A stretch of DNA of 64,000 bases from SHZL01 sp963815185 (GTDB taxonomy: Bacteria; Pseudomonadota; Gammaproteobacteria; Xanthomonadales; SZUA-36), in contig CAWFGC010000014.1 in the NCBI GenBank assembly GCA_963815185.1, forward strand, positions 1 to 64,000. The letters run 5' to 3'. The translations under genes and the position numbers were made by a program. The notes beneath the pieces are model-generated. The model ran no database searches and was not told where the DNA came from. It saw nothing but the letters and a program-made list of their open reading frames with translations. Below are positions 54,697-63,498 of the stretch, one piece after another (positions within the stretch are counted from its first letter, which is position 1; each line of letters begins with the position of its first letter).

Positions 54697-56580
54697 GTGA
54701 CCATCACACGGCGGGATTTTGTCAACGGAATACTGGTAGGCTCGGGTGCGACCCTGTTACATTCGGGGCCGGCATTCTCTTCCGCTGCGGTTAAACCCAA
54801 CAGCGTCGATGAAAGCTGGTATGGCTACGGCGGCGTGGGTGATTACGCGCCTTCCCATGGCAACACACCGGAAGTGGTCAACACCGCGCACCGGATTCGC
54901 GACGGCAAATTTGCCGCTATACCAGCCAACCTTCCCATCGACGAAGAATACGATCTGGTAATTGTCGGTGGCGGCATGGCCGGCCTGGGGGCCGCCTGGC
55001 ACTTCAAGAAAAGCGCCAAATCGGGGCAAAAATGCCTGTTGCTCGACAACCACCCGCTGTTTGGCGGTGAAGCCAAGGAAAACGAGTTCGAAGTGGATGG
55101 CCAGACCCTGCTGGCGCCCCAGGGCGCAAATGGTTTTTTTCTCCCGCCACAGGTTGCCGACCCGGAATTGGCTTCCGGTGATGCGCGATACTACGCCGAA
55201 CTGAATATTCCCCGCGAGTTGCGCTACCGTGGATGGCCTTCCGCGCTCAAGCCCCTGGAGTTTTGCCGCGACAACTACGGTTTCCTGCACTGGCTGCTCG
55301 AAAGCCACACCAACGTGGGCTACTTTTTCCAGAATGAGCAAGGCGGCGCCTGGGTGAATGACATCTGGCGGAATGACCTGGCCGGCGCACCGCTGTCCGA
55401 GGCGACACGCGCAGCATTGCTGCAGTGGCGCCGCAGCCGTGCCGACCATCTGGACAATGAAGAAGCCAGGCGCCGGCTGGACACCATGTCCTACAAGGAC
55501 TATCTGGAAAACGAATTGAAGCTGGGGGCGGAAGGCGCAGCCGAGTCCGACATGTTCCTGGCCGGCGCATTTGGCCTGGGCAGTGATGCGACCTCGGCCC
55601 TGGCCGCGCAGGACGTATTGATGCCGGGTCTGCTATCACGCCAGCAATTCGAAGCCGGTTTGCCAAGGCGCAATTCCTTCCCCGGCGGCAACTCCGGTTT
55701 CGCGCGCTACTTTCTCAAGGCCATCAAGCCGGAGTCCATTTCCGGCGGAAATGGTTTCGATGACATCATCTCCGGTTCGATCCGGTTTGCCGCGCTGGAC
55801 AACGCGTCAGATAGCATTAATATCCGACTGCATTCTACCGCGGTCAGCGTGCAGCACGAAGGTGCGCCTGATAACGCCGGCAGCGTGCGCGTGGTCTACA
55901 GCCGCTACGGCCAGGAATACGCAGTGCGGGCCAAGGGTGTGGTGATGGCTTCCGGCGGCTGGATCAACAAATATGTGCTGCGGGACTTACCCGCGGATTT
56001 TCAACAGGCTTATGAACAGTTTCATCATGCGCCCTTCCTGGTGGCCAACGTGGCATTGAAGCAGTGGCGATTCCTGTATGAACAGGGCATCACCGCCGCG
56101 CGCTGGAAGGAGGGCTTCGGCCGCGCCTGCAACATTCGCCAGCCCATGCTCGCAGGGCGGCATCAGCCGCCGCTCGATCCCGATAAACCGGCCGTGCTGA
56201 CCTTTTATGTGCCTTTCCATTCACCCGGCCTGCCGATCGAGGCCCAGGTGGCGAGCGGCCGCGCGGAACTGTTCTACACCTCATATGCCGCTTACGAACA
56301 GCGAATACGCGCGCAATTGACCAAATTGTTCTCCGCAGCGGGTTTTGATGACCGCAGAGACGTTCAGGGCATTATCCTGAATCGCTGGGGACATGCCTTC
56401 GTGGTGCCGGCACCGGGATTCTTTTTCGACACGGCAGAGCGCAAGGCGCCGCGCAACGTCATTATGCAGGGGTACGGTCGCATCGCGTTTGGCCACTCCG
56501 AGCTGAATGGTTTCCAGCACTGGGGGCCTGCAGCAGACCAGGGCCGCCGGGCGATGCAGCAGATCCTGGATATCGTCTAG
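54697..56580 (+). CDS. Tat-exported FAD/NAD(P)-binding oxidoreductase (paralogue 2)
   Basis: About 627 residues, of the same family as the gene at 3759. The twin-arginine signal is ITRRDFVNGILVGSGATLLH. The FAD motif LVIVGGGMAGLGAAWHF and the block LLLDNHPLFGGEAKENEFEV correspond to the copy at 3759, including a shared GQTLL. The C-terminus has ILNRWGHAFVVPAPGFFF and GRIAFGHSELNGFQHWGPAA, which differs from the other copy and suggests a different substrate. The GTG at 54697 follows AAGGAACGGAAAC; an upstream ATG at 54670 is less likely because it extends before the Tat motif. It follows the symporter gene. Confidence 0.85.
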   Translation: MTITRRDFVNGILVGSGATLLHSGPAFSSAAVKPNSVDESWYGYGGVGDYAPSHGNTPEVVNTAHRIRDGKFAAIPANLPIDEEYDLVIVGGGMAGLGAAWHFKKSAKSGQKCLLLDNHPLFGGEAKENEFEVDGQTLLAPQGANGFFLPPQVADPELASGDARYYAELNIPRELRYRGWPSALKPLEFCRDNYGFLHWLLESHTNVGYFFQNEQGGAWVNDIWRNDLAGAPLSEATRAALLQWRRSRADHLDNEEARRRLDTMSYKDYLENELKLGAEGAAESDMFLAGAFGLGSDATSALAAQDVLMPGLLSRQQFEAGLPRRNSFPGGNSGFARYFLKAIKPESISGGNGFDDIISGSIRFAALDNASDSINIRLHSTAVSVQHEGAPDNAGSVRVVYSRYGQEYAVRAKGVVMASGGWINKYVLRDLPADFQQAYEQFHHAPFLVANVALKQWRFLYEQGITAARWKEGFGRACNIRQPMLAGRHQPPLDPDKPAVLTFYVPFHSPGLPIEAQVASGRAELFYTSYAAYEQRIRAQLTKLFSAAGFDDRRDVQGIILNRWGHAFVVPAPGFFFDTAERKAPRNVIMQGYGRIAFGHSELNGFQHWGPAADQGRRAMQQILDIV

Positions 56581-56672
56581 CAATGTTGCACCAGTGCGCG
56601 TAGCGGGGCCCTTATGGATGCCTTCCGAAACCGGGCCGGTTCCACCACCGTTGGATTTACGGAGTCACTTCG

Positions 56673-58820
56673 ATGATTAAATTGCTCGCCCTGACAGCTA
56701 CGATATGGCTGGCACTGGGCCAGCCAGGACTGGCCCAGGAGTCTGCCCCACCCGATGAAGCACCGGATCAGCCCGCGGCGTTGGAGACAGCCGGTGCGGC
56801 GGCCGAAGCCGGCACCGACCCATTTGCCCGCGACAGCTACCGCATCGATCCCGTGGTTTGCCCGTTCAAAGGACAGATCGACTACAAGCCGGGCGAGATC
56901 GAATGCGGTTTGCTGGAAGTGCCGGAGAACCGCGAGAACCCCGACTCCCGCTTCATCGAACTGCACTTCGTCAAGCTTAATTCGCGCTGGGGCAGGGACG
57001 AAGACGAAGACCGTGACGAAGACGGCGAAGAGAGCGGTTATGACCTGGCGCCTGGCAAGCGCGACGACCCGGTCATTTACCTGACCGGCGGACCCGGCGC
57101 AGTGGTCACAGAGTATGTAAAACGCCTCAAGGACCATGGCCTGCTCGATCATCGGGACATGTACATCCTGGAGCAGCGCGGCATCGGTTTTTCCGGTGAT
57201 TTCTGCCCGTTCTACAGCACCCGCAAGCCAGCTCTGGACGACGTCGCCACCTTTGAGGAAGCTCTCGAAGCCATGGTGCAGCGGATGCGCGATTGCGCCC
57301 TCGACGCGCGCGCCGCCGGGGTCGATATCGCGGCCTACAACACCATCGAGAACGCCCGCGACGTGAAGGCCCTGCGTCGTGCTCTGGGATTCGAGAAATG
57401 GAACGTCTGGGGCATTTCCTATGGTTCCATCCTCGGCCAGGCCTATGTCAAGGAAGACCCGGAGGGCATTCGGGCATTTGTCATCGACGCCATCATGCCG
57501 CTGGACATTCGCGAATCCGAGCTCTACTGGCGCGTGGTGCACTCGTATGACCGCGATCTCAAGAAGCTGCAGGAGATTTGTGACCGGCAGCCGGCCTGCG
57601 CCAAACGCTATCCGGACATTGGCGGGCGTCTGCGTGCGGCCGTCAAGAGCGTGGTCGGCAAGCCCATCGTGGTGGATGTCAAGGACACCGAGACTTTCCC
57701 TTCCGGGAAGGCTCACTTCTTCCAGGACACGGTGGCTTTTCTGCCGTTCCTGTTCTTCTACGAACAGGACAACTTCCCTGGCATTCCCGGCCTGATTTAC
57801 GCCTGGGCGGATGCGGTGGAACGCCGCGACGAAACCTTGTTCCAGGCCATTGCCGCCGCCAGTGGTGAAGAGGCTTTTGTCACGGTCAGCGAGGGCATGC
57901 ACAACGCCATCTTCTGCACCGATGGCGACATGGAAGCGCAGGCCCGGGCGGGCAAGAAGGACATCCTGGAGTACCCCGTGCTGGGCCCGGCCAGTGGCAG
58001 CGCGGAGAACCTGGACCGCCAGGTTGCGCTGTGCAAGGAGACCGGCATGCCCAAACGTCCCGCCGATGAGTACCTGCCGGCAAAGACCGACCTGCCCAGC
58101 CTGATCATCGACGGCGCGATGGATCCGATCACGCCGCCGCCCAACGCCAGGGCCATCTTGCCGGGATTCGAGAATGGGACTTATGTGGAATTCCCCTATG
58201 CCGGGCACGGGCCCTCGCGCTCCGTGAAGTGCGCGGGCGACCTGCTGAATTCGTTTTATGACGATCCGGCGGCCAAGCCCAACCTGGCCTGTGTCGAGAC
58301 GATGGAGGAGCCGCGCATGTATGCGCCGCTGTATACCAGCTCGCTGGTGCCGCGCTTGTTGTTGCGGGCAGTGGAAGACAAGAAGCAACTGATACTTCCG
58401 GGCGCCTGGGCCGGGGGTTCCCTGTTGATCTTGCTGCTTGCTTTCCTGGTGCTCAGCCTGGCGCCGCTGACCCGCGCCTTCGACGGGCGGCGCACGCTTC
58501 CGGCCGGAAGCGCGCGACTGACCGCGTGGCTGGCCGCTACCGTGTCGGTCGCCGCGGCCGCCGTGACCGGCTCAGCCATTGCCGTTACGCTCCAGACTTC
58601 AGAACTGTTGCCACTGTTCGGTTTCGTGCCCTGGGCGCGCTACGGCGCCTGGCTCGGGCCGGTGGCCGGCCTGCTTGGCCTGCTGACGCTGATTGCGACA
58701 TTCCGGGCTCGAAAATCAGCCGGGCTGCCGGGCAGCCTGGTGCTGGGATTCGCGCTGGTGGGCGCCGCGGCACTGGGCCTGAGCAGCTTTATGTTGTTTT
58801 GGGGCCTGGGGCCGGTTTAG
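56673..58820 (+). CDS. TAP-like alpha/beta hydrolase with C-terminal membrane helices
   Basis: A 715-residue exported hydrolase. Signal: MIKLLALTATIWLALGQPGL. The nucleophile elbow is VWGISYGSILGQ with Ser at 249; the acid-region Asp is in IIDGAMDPITPPPNARAIL and the His in VEFPYAGHGPSRSVKCAGDL. An acidic loop (DEDEDRDEDGEE) at 109-120 interrupts the strand region. After the hydrolase domain, about 130 residues contain four hydrophobic helices (GGSLLILLLAFLVLSLAPL and others). TAP relatives cleave tripeptides or esters. The last part of this gene is duplicated near 63237. Confidence 0.88.
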   Translation: MIKLLALTATIWLALGQPGLAQESAPPDEAPDQPAALETAGAAAEAGTDPFARDSYRIDPVVCPFKGQIDYKPGEIECGLLEVPENRENPDSRFIELHFVKLNSRWGRDEDEDRDEDGEESGYDLAPGKRDDPVIYLTGGPGAVVTEYVKRLKDHGLLDHRDMYILEQRGIGFSGDFCPFYSTRKPALDDVATFEEALEAMVQRMRDCALDARAAGVDIAAYNTIENARDVKALRRALGFEKWNVWGISYGSILGQAYVKEDPEGIRAFVIDAIMPLDIRESELYWRVVHSYDRDLKKLQEICDRQPACAKRYPDIGGRLRAAVKSVVGKPIVVDVKDTETFPSGKAHFFQDTVAFLPFLFFYEQDNFPGIPGLIYAWADAVERRDETLFQAIAAASGEEAFVTVSEGMHNAIFCTDGDMEAQARAGKKDILEYPVLGPASGSAENLDRQVALCKETGMPKRPADEYLPAKTDLPSLIIDGAMDPITPPPNARAILPGFENGTYVEFPYAGHGPSRSVKCAGDLLNSFYDDPAAKPNLACVETMEEPRMYAPLYTSSLVPRLLLRAVEDKKQLILPGAWAGGSLLILLLAFLVLSLAPLTRAFDGRRTLPAGSARLTAWLAATVSVAAAAVTGSAIAVTLQTSELLPLFGFVPWARYGAWLGPVAGLLGLLTLIATFRARKSAGLPGSLVLGFALVGAAALGLSSFMLFWGLGPV

Positions 58821-59425
58821 AGCGGGGCGCGGAGGCGGCGTTTGCGCAGGGCGCTTGCACAGGACTTGGCAGCCTGGTTCGCTACTGCGTGAACGCTATG
58901 AAGCCCTGGGCTTTGAGAATTTCGGGCGCGTTGAACAATTGCCGCCCCTTGACCACCTGGTTCACGCGGTACAGTGCTTCAATGTCACGCGTGGGATCAT
59001 TTCTTCGCAGCACCGTTTCGGTTTCCGGTCCGCGGCCCCGGTCATTGAATTTGAAGGACAGATGCGTGCTGCCATCCGCGGCTTGCCGCAGGGCCATGGA
59101 GCCCGACGGTTCACCTACGGTCAGCCAGGTATATTCGCGCAGCGTCTCATCGCCTGCAGTTGCCGCGCCGCTCATGGCCAGCAACAAGAGAACGATTGCA
59201 AGTGGCGGCTTCATCGCTTGGGGCTCCCTGTTGTCCCTGGTGTGTTCTGTGGCCGGTGCTGTGCGGGGCCATCAATTACCATAACACTGTCTCACGGCGT
59301 TCGGACCTTCCTGCTGTATCGCCAGGTATTTTTCCCAGTAGGCTTTATCGATCTTTTTCAATGCCGCGCGGTTATCGGGATTGCGATACCGCCTCAGATG
59401 GCTCGGGCCACCGTTATAGTCCGCG
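58745..59425. repeat. Left copy of a mosaic duplication (hydrolase tail plus transglycosylase tail)
   Basis: Two blocks here recur at 63237-63498. Block A is the last 70 or so bases of the TAP-like hydrolase (58745-58816, matching 63237-63306). Block B is the transglycosylase tail (about 59271-59425 matching 63344-63498), with roughly ten mismatches over about 150 bases by eye. In this copy the blocks are separated by an extra 450 bases holding the fragment at 58882-59214; in the right copy they are about 35 bases apart. Confidence 0.75.
58882..59214 (-). pseudogene. N-terminal fragment of an exported protein, probably an amidohydrolase
   Basis: 110 codons with a clear signal peptide (MKPPLAIVLLLLAMSGAATA). 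REYTWLTVGEPSGSMALRQA and HLSFKFNDRGRGPETETVLR resemble the beta-rich N-terminal domain of exported amidohydrolases of the imidazolonepropionase-like group, which continue with PVDERF-type sequence. Here the sequence after KGRQLFNAP diverges and stops. It is probably a truncated remnant, although it may still be expressed as a short secreted protein. Confidence 0.55.
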
Positions 59426-59475
59426 TCAAAAGCTGGTTCCAGGCCCAACAATAAATGCTGGCGGACAATATGCAC
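59272..59475 (-). pseudogene. C-terminal remnant of a lytic transglycosylase
   Basis: 67 codons of which the last 50 (YNGGPSHLRRYRNPDNRAAL, EKYLAIQQEGPNAVRQCYGN) are nearly the same as the C-terminus of the transglycosylase at 63345. The homology ends at about 59425; everything upstream (MHIVRQHLLLGLEPAF) is unrelated. It lacks the catalytic domain, so it is a non-functional duplicate. Confidence 0.8.
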
Positions 59476-59649
59476 AGGTTGAACTACGGATCCGAAAAGT
59501 GTCCGGTAAAGTTCTTTGATACATTCTATACTCCAATCAGTTTTTTGTTTCGAGGTTCCCAGTTCATGGATTGTAGATCAGCGGTTTGATCCACGGTTTC
59601 ATGCCGGTATGAGCAGCACCAGGTGGTACTGACCAAGGTGAAACGCAGA

Positions 59650-61914
59650 ATGAAAACCCGAAAATACGGAGTGAAACAGGAGTTTTTTTTAATCCTGCCA
59701 TGCTTGCTCATTGCGGGGACCGCCCCTGTCGCAGCCCAGGAAAATGAGTCCTCAAAGGCGCATCGAAGTGTGCTCGAAGAAATTATCGTAACGGCAACAA
59801 AACGGGGTGAAACGTCGTTGCAGGACACTGCGATGAGCATCAGCGCCATCGGGCAGGAGGCGATCGAATACCACGGTGCCGATGATATGCTCGACTACCT
59901 GCTGCTGGTTCCAAACGTCAGCTTCACCCTGAGTTCTTCAGCGGGCGGCCGGGATGATGTCCGCCCCGGACGGCATGTAACCATTCGGGGTATCGATTCA
60001 GGTCCGGATGGCGTTCCAACAACGGCTTTCTATATCGATGACACACCTGTCGAGTTGGTGGACCCCAAGCTGTTCGACATCAGCCGGGTCGAAGTACTGC
60101 GCGGGCCACAAGGCACACTATACGGCGCCAATTCCATGGGCGGTACGGTTCGCATCGTCACCAATAAACCCCAATTCGACCGGCTTGAATTTCAAACAGA
60201 CCTTACGGCAGGTTTCATGCCTGAGGGGGAACCAAGTTTCTATGGAAATGTCATGATCAACCTGCCGCTGGCGGACAGCGTAGCGCTGCGCGCAGTCGGC
60301 GTTTACCGTAAGGAGGGCGGGTTTATCGATAATGTGGGTGTGGAAGGCGTTGCCGATTTTAGCGAGATGACCACGCAGAAGGACGTTAATGATGAACAAG
60401 TTGAAGGTGCACGTCTGGCATTGAGCTGGCAGGCCAACGAAGCGTTGCGGGTTACGCCAAGTATCTTTTATCAAAATATCAGTATCGATGGAACACCCCA
60501 GTATGAACCCGATACCGGAGATCTGCAGTATTCTGACCGGCGTGTACCAGAGGAACAGGAAAATGATTTCACCCTGATCAACCTGGAGATTGAATACGAC
60601 TTTGGCCGCGACATCACTTTGTTTTCATCCATGGCCTGGTTTGATAGCGGTGCAACCATCGTTGATGATTTCACCAAAGTCCAGTTGTTATTTGAATTAC
60701 CCGCGGAACCCTTTCAACGCTCATTTGTGGATCTTTCAGCAGACCGGTTCACCTGGGAAACCCGGCTGGCCGGTGCGTTTGGGGGAAACATCAACTGGAT
60801 TCTGGGTGGCTTCTTTCTGCATGAAAAAATTGTTTATCAACAGGAGGTACCCAATGACAGTCTGAAGGGGTGCCCCCTGGAAATTTGCGGCGAAGATCTG
60901 GGGTCAGTCGATTCCTTGTTCACTGGGGTTCAGACCAACAAGGATGAAAGACTGGCGATATTCGGTGAAATCACCTGGTCGCCCGGTGATCACTGGGATA
61001 TCACCGGCGGGCTGCGTTGGTTTAGCAGCAATTCTGATCAACGGGCGGACTTTTTCGGGTATTTCAATGGTGGGACTTCGACGGATATTGGTGAATCTTC
61101 GGAATCCGACCTTTCCCCCAAGTTGCAAGTGGCGTATCGGCCTGACGATGACAACATGATTTATGGTGTCATTTCCAAAGGATTCCGGCCAGGCGGCCCG
61201 ACAAACATTGTGCCGCCCAGTCTTTGCGGTGGGGATCTGGCGAACCTTGGATTATCCGAGCCCTTGAGTCAGTTTCATGCAGACACCTTGTGGAATTACG
61301 AAGCTGGCTACAAAGGCACGCTGGCCGAAGGACGGGTCACGCTCGATGCAGCGGCCTTTTTTATGGACTGGACTGATGTGCAACAGGCCGTTCGGCTCGC
61401 CTGTGGCTTCGGTTTCGTCGGCAATGTGGGCTCGGCTGAAAGCAAGGGCCTGGAATTGGAGTTTATGGCGCAGGCAAGTGAGCATTTTTCTGTATTCGTA
61501 ACGGCCGGATATACCGACGCGCAATTCACTGAAACCAGCGAGGAAGTCGGGGTGACCCAGGGTGACCGGATTCAAAATTCGGCAAGATTTACCGGCTCCC
61601 TATCCGCACTTTATCAACAGTCCCTGGCTGCTTCCACAACAGGTTACGTCCAGGCTTCCTTGCAGCATTCCGGCAATAAGATGAGTCAGGGCCTGGTAAC
61701 AGGAGCCCCGCACGTGCTCCCGGCAATCACTACAGTTGACCTGAGATTGGGTCTGCAGCGGGATAACTGGGAGCTCGTTCTCTGGGGGAAAAATCTGACT
61801 GATGAACGCGGCCAACTGCAATTCTGGGATTATCAACCAGCGGCCTTAGACAATGTAAACGTGATGCGGCCACGTACTTTTGGCATCACGTACAGGTACT
61901 TCGGAGTTCACTAA
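59650..61914 (+). CDS. TonB-dependent outer-membrane receptor (copy 2)
   Basis: About 754 residues. Signal peptide (EFFLILPCLLIAGTAPVAAQ), TonB box-like VLEEIIVTATKR, plug domain (DTAMSISAIGQEAIEYHGAD, RVEVLRGPQGTLYGANSMGG) and a barrel ending in NLTDERGQLQFWDYQP and TFGITYRYFGVH. It is a typical receptor with the same architecture as the copy at 47840 but clearly divergent in sequence. It is preceded by the truncated duplication copy and followed by a convergent 7TM protein gene. Confidence 0.92.
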   Translation: MKTRKYGVKQEFFLILPCLLIAGTAPVAAQENESSKAHRSVLEEIIVTATKRGETSLQDTAMSISAIGQEAIEYHGADDMLDYLLLVPNVSFTLSSSAGGRDDVRPGRHVTIRGIDSGPDGVPTTAFYIDDTPVELVDPKLFDISRVEVLRGPQGTLYGANSMGGTVRIVTNKPQFDRLEFQTDLTAGFMPEGEPSFYGNVMINLPLADSVALRAVGVYRKEGGFIDNVGVEGVADFSEMTTQKDVNDEQVEGARLALSWQANEALRVTPSIFYQNISIDGTPQYEPDTGDLQYSDRRVPEEQENDFTLINLEIEYDFGRDITLFSSMAWFDSGATIVDDFTKVQLLFELPAEPFQRSFVDLSADRFTWETRLAGAFGGNINWILGGFFLHEKIVYQQEVPNDSLKGCPLEICGEDLGSVDSLFTGVQTNKDERLAIFGEITWSPGDHWDITGGLRWFSSNSDQRADFFGYFNGGTSTDIGESSESDLSPKLQVAYRPDDDNMIYGVISKGFRPGGPTNIVPPSLCGGDLANLGLSEPLSQFHADTLWNYEAGYKGTLAEGRVTLDAAAFFMDWTDVQQAVRLACGFGFVGNVGSAESKGLELEFMAQASEHFSVFVTAGYTDAQFTETSEEVGVTQGDRIQNSARFTGSLSALYQQSLAASTTGYVQASLQHSGNKMSQGLVTGAPHVLPAITTVDLRLGLQRDNWELVLWGKNLTDERGQLQFWDYQPAALDNVNVMRPRTFGITYRYFGVH

Positions 61915-61929
61915 CCTGACCTCATTCCC

Positions 61930-63039
61930 TCACTGCACTGCAGCACGATTGAAATTCAGATTCAGTTCAAGTCGTGTGGCGTCTTCTTGCGAAACTTTCA
62001 AACTCTCTTTTAACCTGTCCAGGAGTGAAATATGACCTCTGGTAATCTCGCCATATGCCATTGTCTCTTCCACGGCTGCACTGTACATTTGCAGGCTGCG
62101 CGAAGCGGGATAATCGGCATTATCAATGTCGGCACTCACCAGTTTTGATGAAAAGCGATCAGCCCAGCGGTGCAAGGGTGTGAGGAACAGGGTAAGTAAA
62201 GCAGAAGCGGCAAAGCCAATGAGCCCACCGAGCTGATCGGACAGCAACGTATTGACTCCTTCAGAAATCAGGTAAAACAGGACAACAAACATTCCAGCAA
62301 GGACACTGTTCTTGATGGTCGATTTAAGCCGAATTTCAATATCCAGCATCTGCAGTTTTAATATCCCGTACGTCATTATGGGTATGTATATGAGCGTGGG
62401 GCCAACGTAAAGTTGATCGATAAGTCTGGGCGCTTTTTCAACCCAGCCAGTGACTACAGATAGATATACTGCGGCCCAGGCCAAATCGCGAAAGCCAAAT
62501 GCACAGACAAAAGCGAGTGCTTTTTCCTTCGCCAACTTTGTCTTCGCCAATTTCACTCCAGCCAAAGAAATAACAAAGATGACCACGAACATGATGACCA
62601 TCACCTCGTACAGCAGCATATCAACTGCTATGTCGGATTCAATAACCCCGAAATGAACCAGCATGAACAGGAACAGCGATATGAATCCGATGGTATATAG
62701 CGTGTACCGCCCCGCAGGAGTCGTCAGCGGTTTCAGAAATTTAATGGGCAGCGCATAGGCCACAAAGATGGGATATAAAATCAGCATAAGAACATCACCA
62801 ACGTGATGAATTATGTCTAAAACTAAAGCCGTCTCGTCAGGTATATTGAAATTAAATAACAGGAAAAGACCTGAATCGCTGGTTAGCGCCGTAACTATTT
62901 CAATCAGCAGCAAAACAATAAATCGTCTCGTGACCGAGGTCGGGACTGCCTTTGTCCAGAGGAAATAAGCAAATAGCAAGGATACGATTGCTGCGACAAT
63001 GGAAGTAAATCCCCAGGGATTAAGTTCAGATAAACTCAT
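61930..63039 (-). CDS. 7TM sensor-like membrane protein without a kinase domain
   Basis: A 369-residue protein. The first 230 residues contain seven hydrophobic helices (SIVAAIVSLLFAYFLWTKAV, DVLMLILYPIFVAYALPIKF, LYTIGFISLFLFMLVHFGV and others) like the N-terminal sensory module of some histidine kinases; another membrane pair lies near 250-300. The C-terminal 70 residues are helical and charged (YGEITRGHISLLDRLKESLK), with no H-box, ATPase, GGDEF or EAL motif. So it looks like a sensor module cut from its output, or a stand-alone membrane protein. It converges with the TonB receptor gene. Confidence 0.7.
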   Translation of the reverse strand: MSLSELNPWGFTSIVAAIVSLLFAYFLWTKAVPTSVTRRFIVLLLIEIVTALTSDSGLFLLFNFNIPDETALVLDIIHHVGDVLMLILYPIFVAYALPIKFLKPLTTPAGRYTLYTIGFISLFLFMLVHFGVIESDIAVDMLLYEVMVIMFVVIFVISLAGVKLAKTKLAKEKALAFVCAFGFRDLAWAAVYLSVVTGWVEKAPRLIDQLYVGPTLIYIPIMTYGILKLQMLDIEIRLKSTIKNSVLAGMFVVLFYLISEGVNTLLSDQLGGLIGFAASALLTLFLTPLHRWADRFSSKLVSADIDNADYPASRSLQMYSAAVEETMAYGEITRGHISLLDRLKESLKVSQEDATRLELNLNFNRAAVQ

Positions 63040-63236
63040 GATGATCCTGTCGCTCCTTGCTTTTTAGTGGGTTCATTTTGTTTATACCCTATCACTAGAG
63101 CAAATTAGGGCGAGGACGTCCATCGCTTTTTTTTTAAAAAAGAATAAAGCAGGCTCAGACCGATGGTATACGGTTGCCGTCGGCAGGCAAATGGAAAATA
63201 CCCGTTGAGTATAGGACATTTAAACACTATATCGCC

Positions 63237-63498
63237 GGGATTCGTGCTCGTGGGTGTTGCCGCCCTGGGCCTGAGCAGCTTTATGTTGTTTTGGGGTTTG
63301 GCGCCGTGACCTTCCGCTTGCGTGGCCGGCGTCGTGCGAGGCAATCAATGGCCATAACACTGTCTCACGGCGTTCGGGCCCTCCCGCTGTATCGCCAGGT
63401 ATTTTTCCCAGAAAGCTTTATCGATTTTTTTCAATGAGGCGCGGTTATCGGGATTGCGATACCGCCTCAGATGGCTCGGGCCACCGTTATAGATCGCG
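63237..63498. repeat. Right copy of a mosaic duplication
   Basis: 63237-63306 repeats the last codons of the TAP-like hydrolase (LGLSSFMLFWGL) and ends at TGA 63307-63309, but has no hydrolase body upstream. Directly after a short gap, 63344-63498 repeats the transglycosylase tail, here continuous with the full gene. This suggests the original order was hydrolase then convergent transglycosylase, and that the interval 59425-63237 was inserted or duplicated between them. Confidence 0.7.

Noticed and set aside
56577..58388. A 600-codon open frame on the minus strand
   Set aside because: It is antisense to the TAP-like hydrolase, whose motifs are unmistakable, and has no signature of its own. 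Similar long antisense frames at 19019-20620, 27869-28942, 52594-53685, 53704-54570 and 48554-49549 are explained by the high-GC codon bias.
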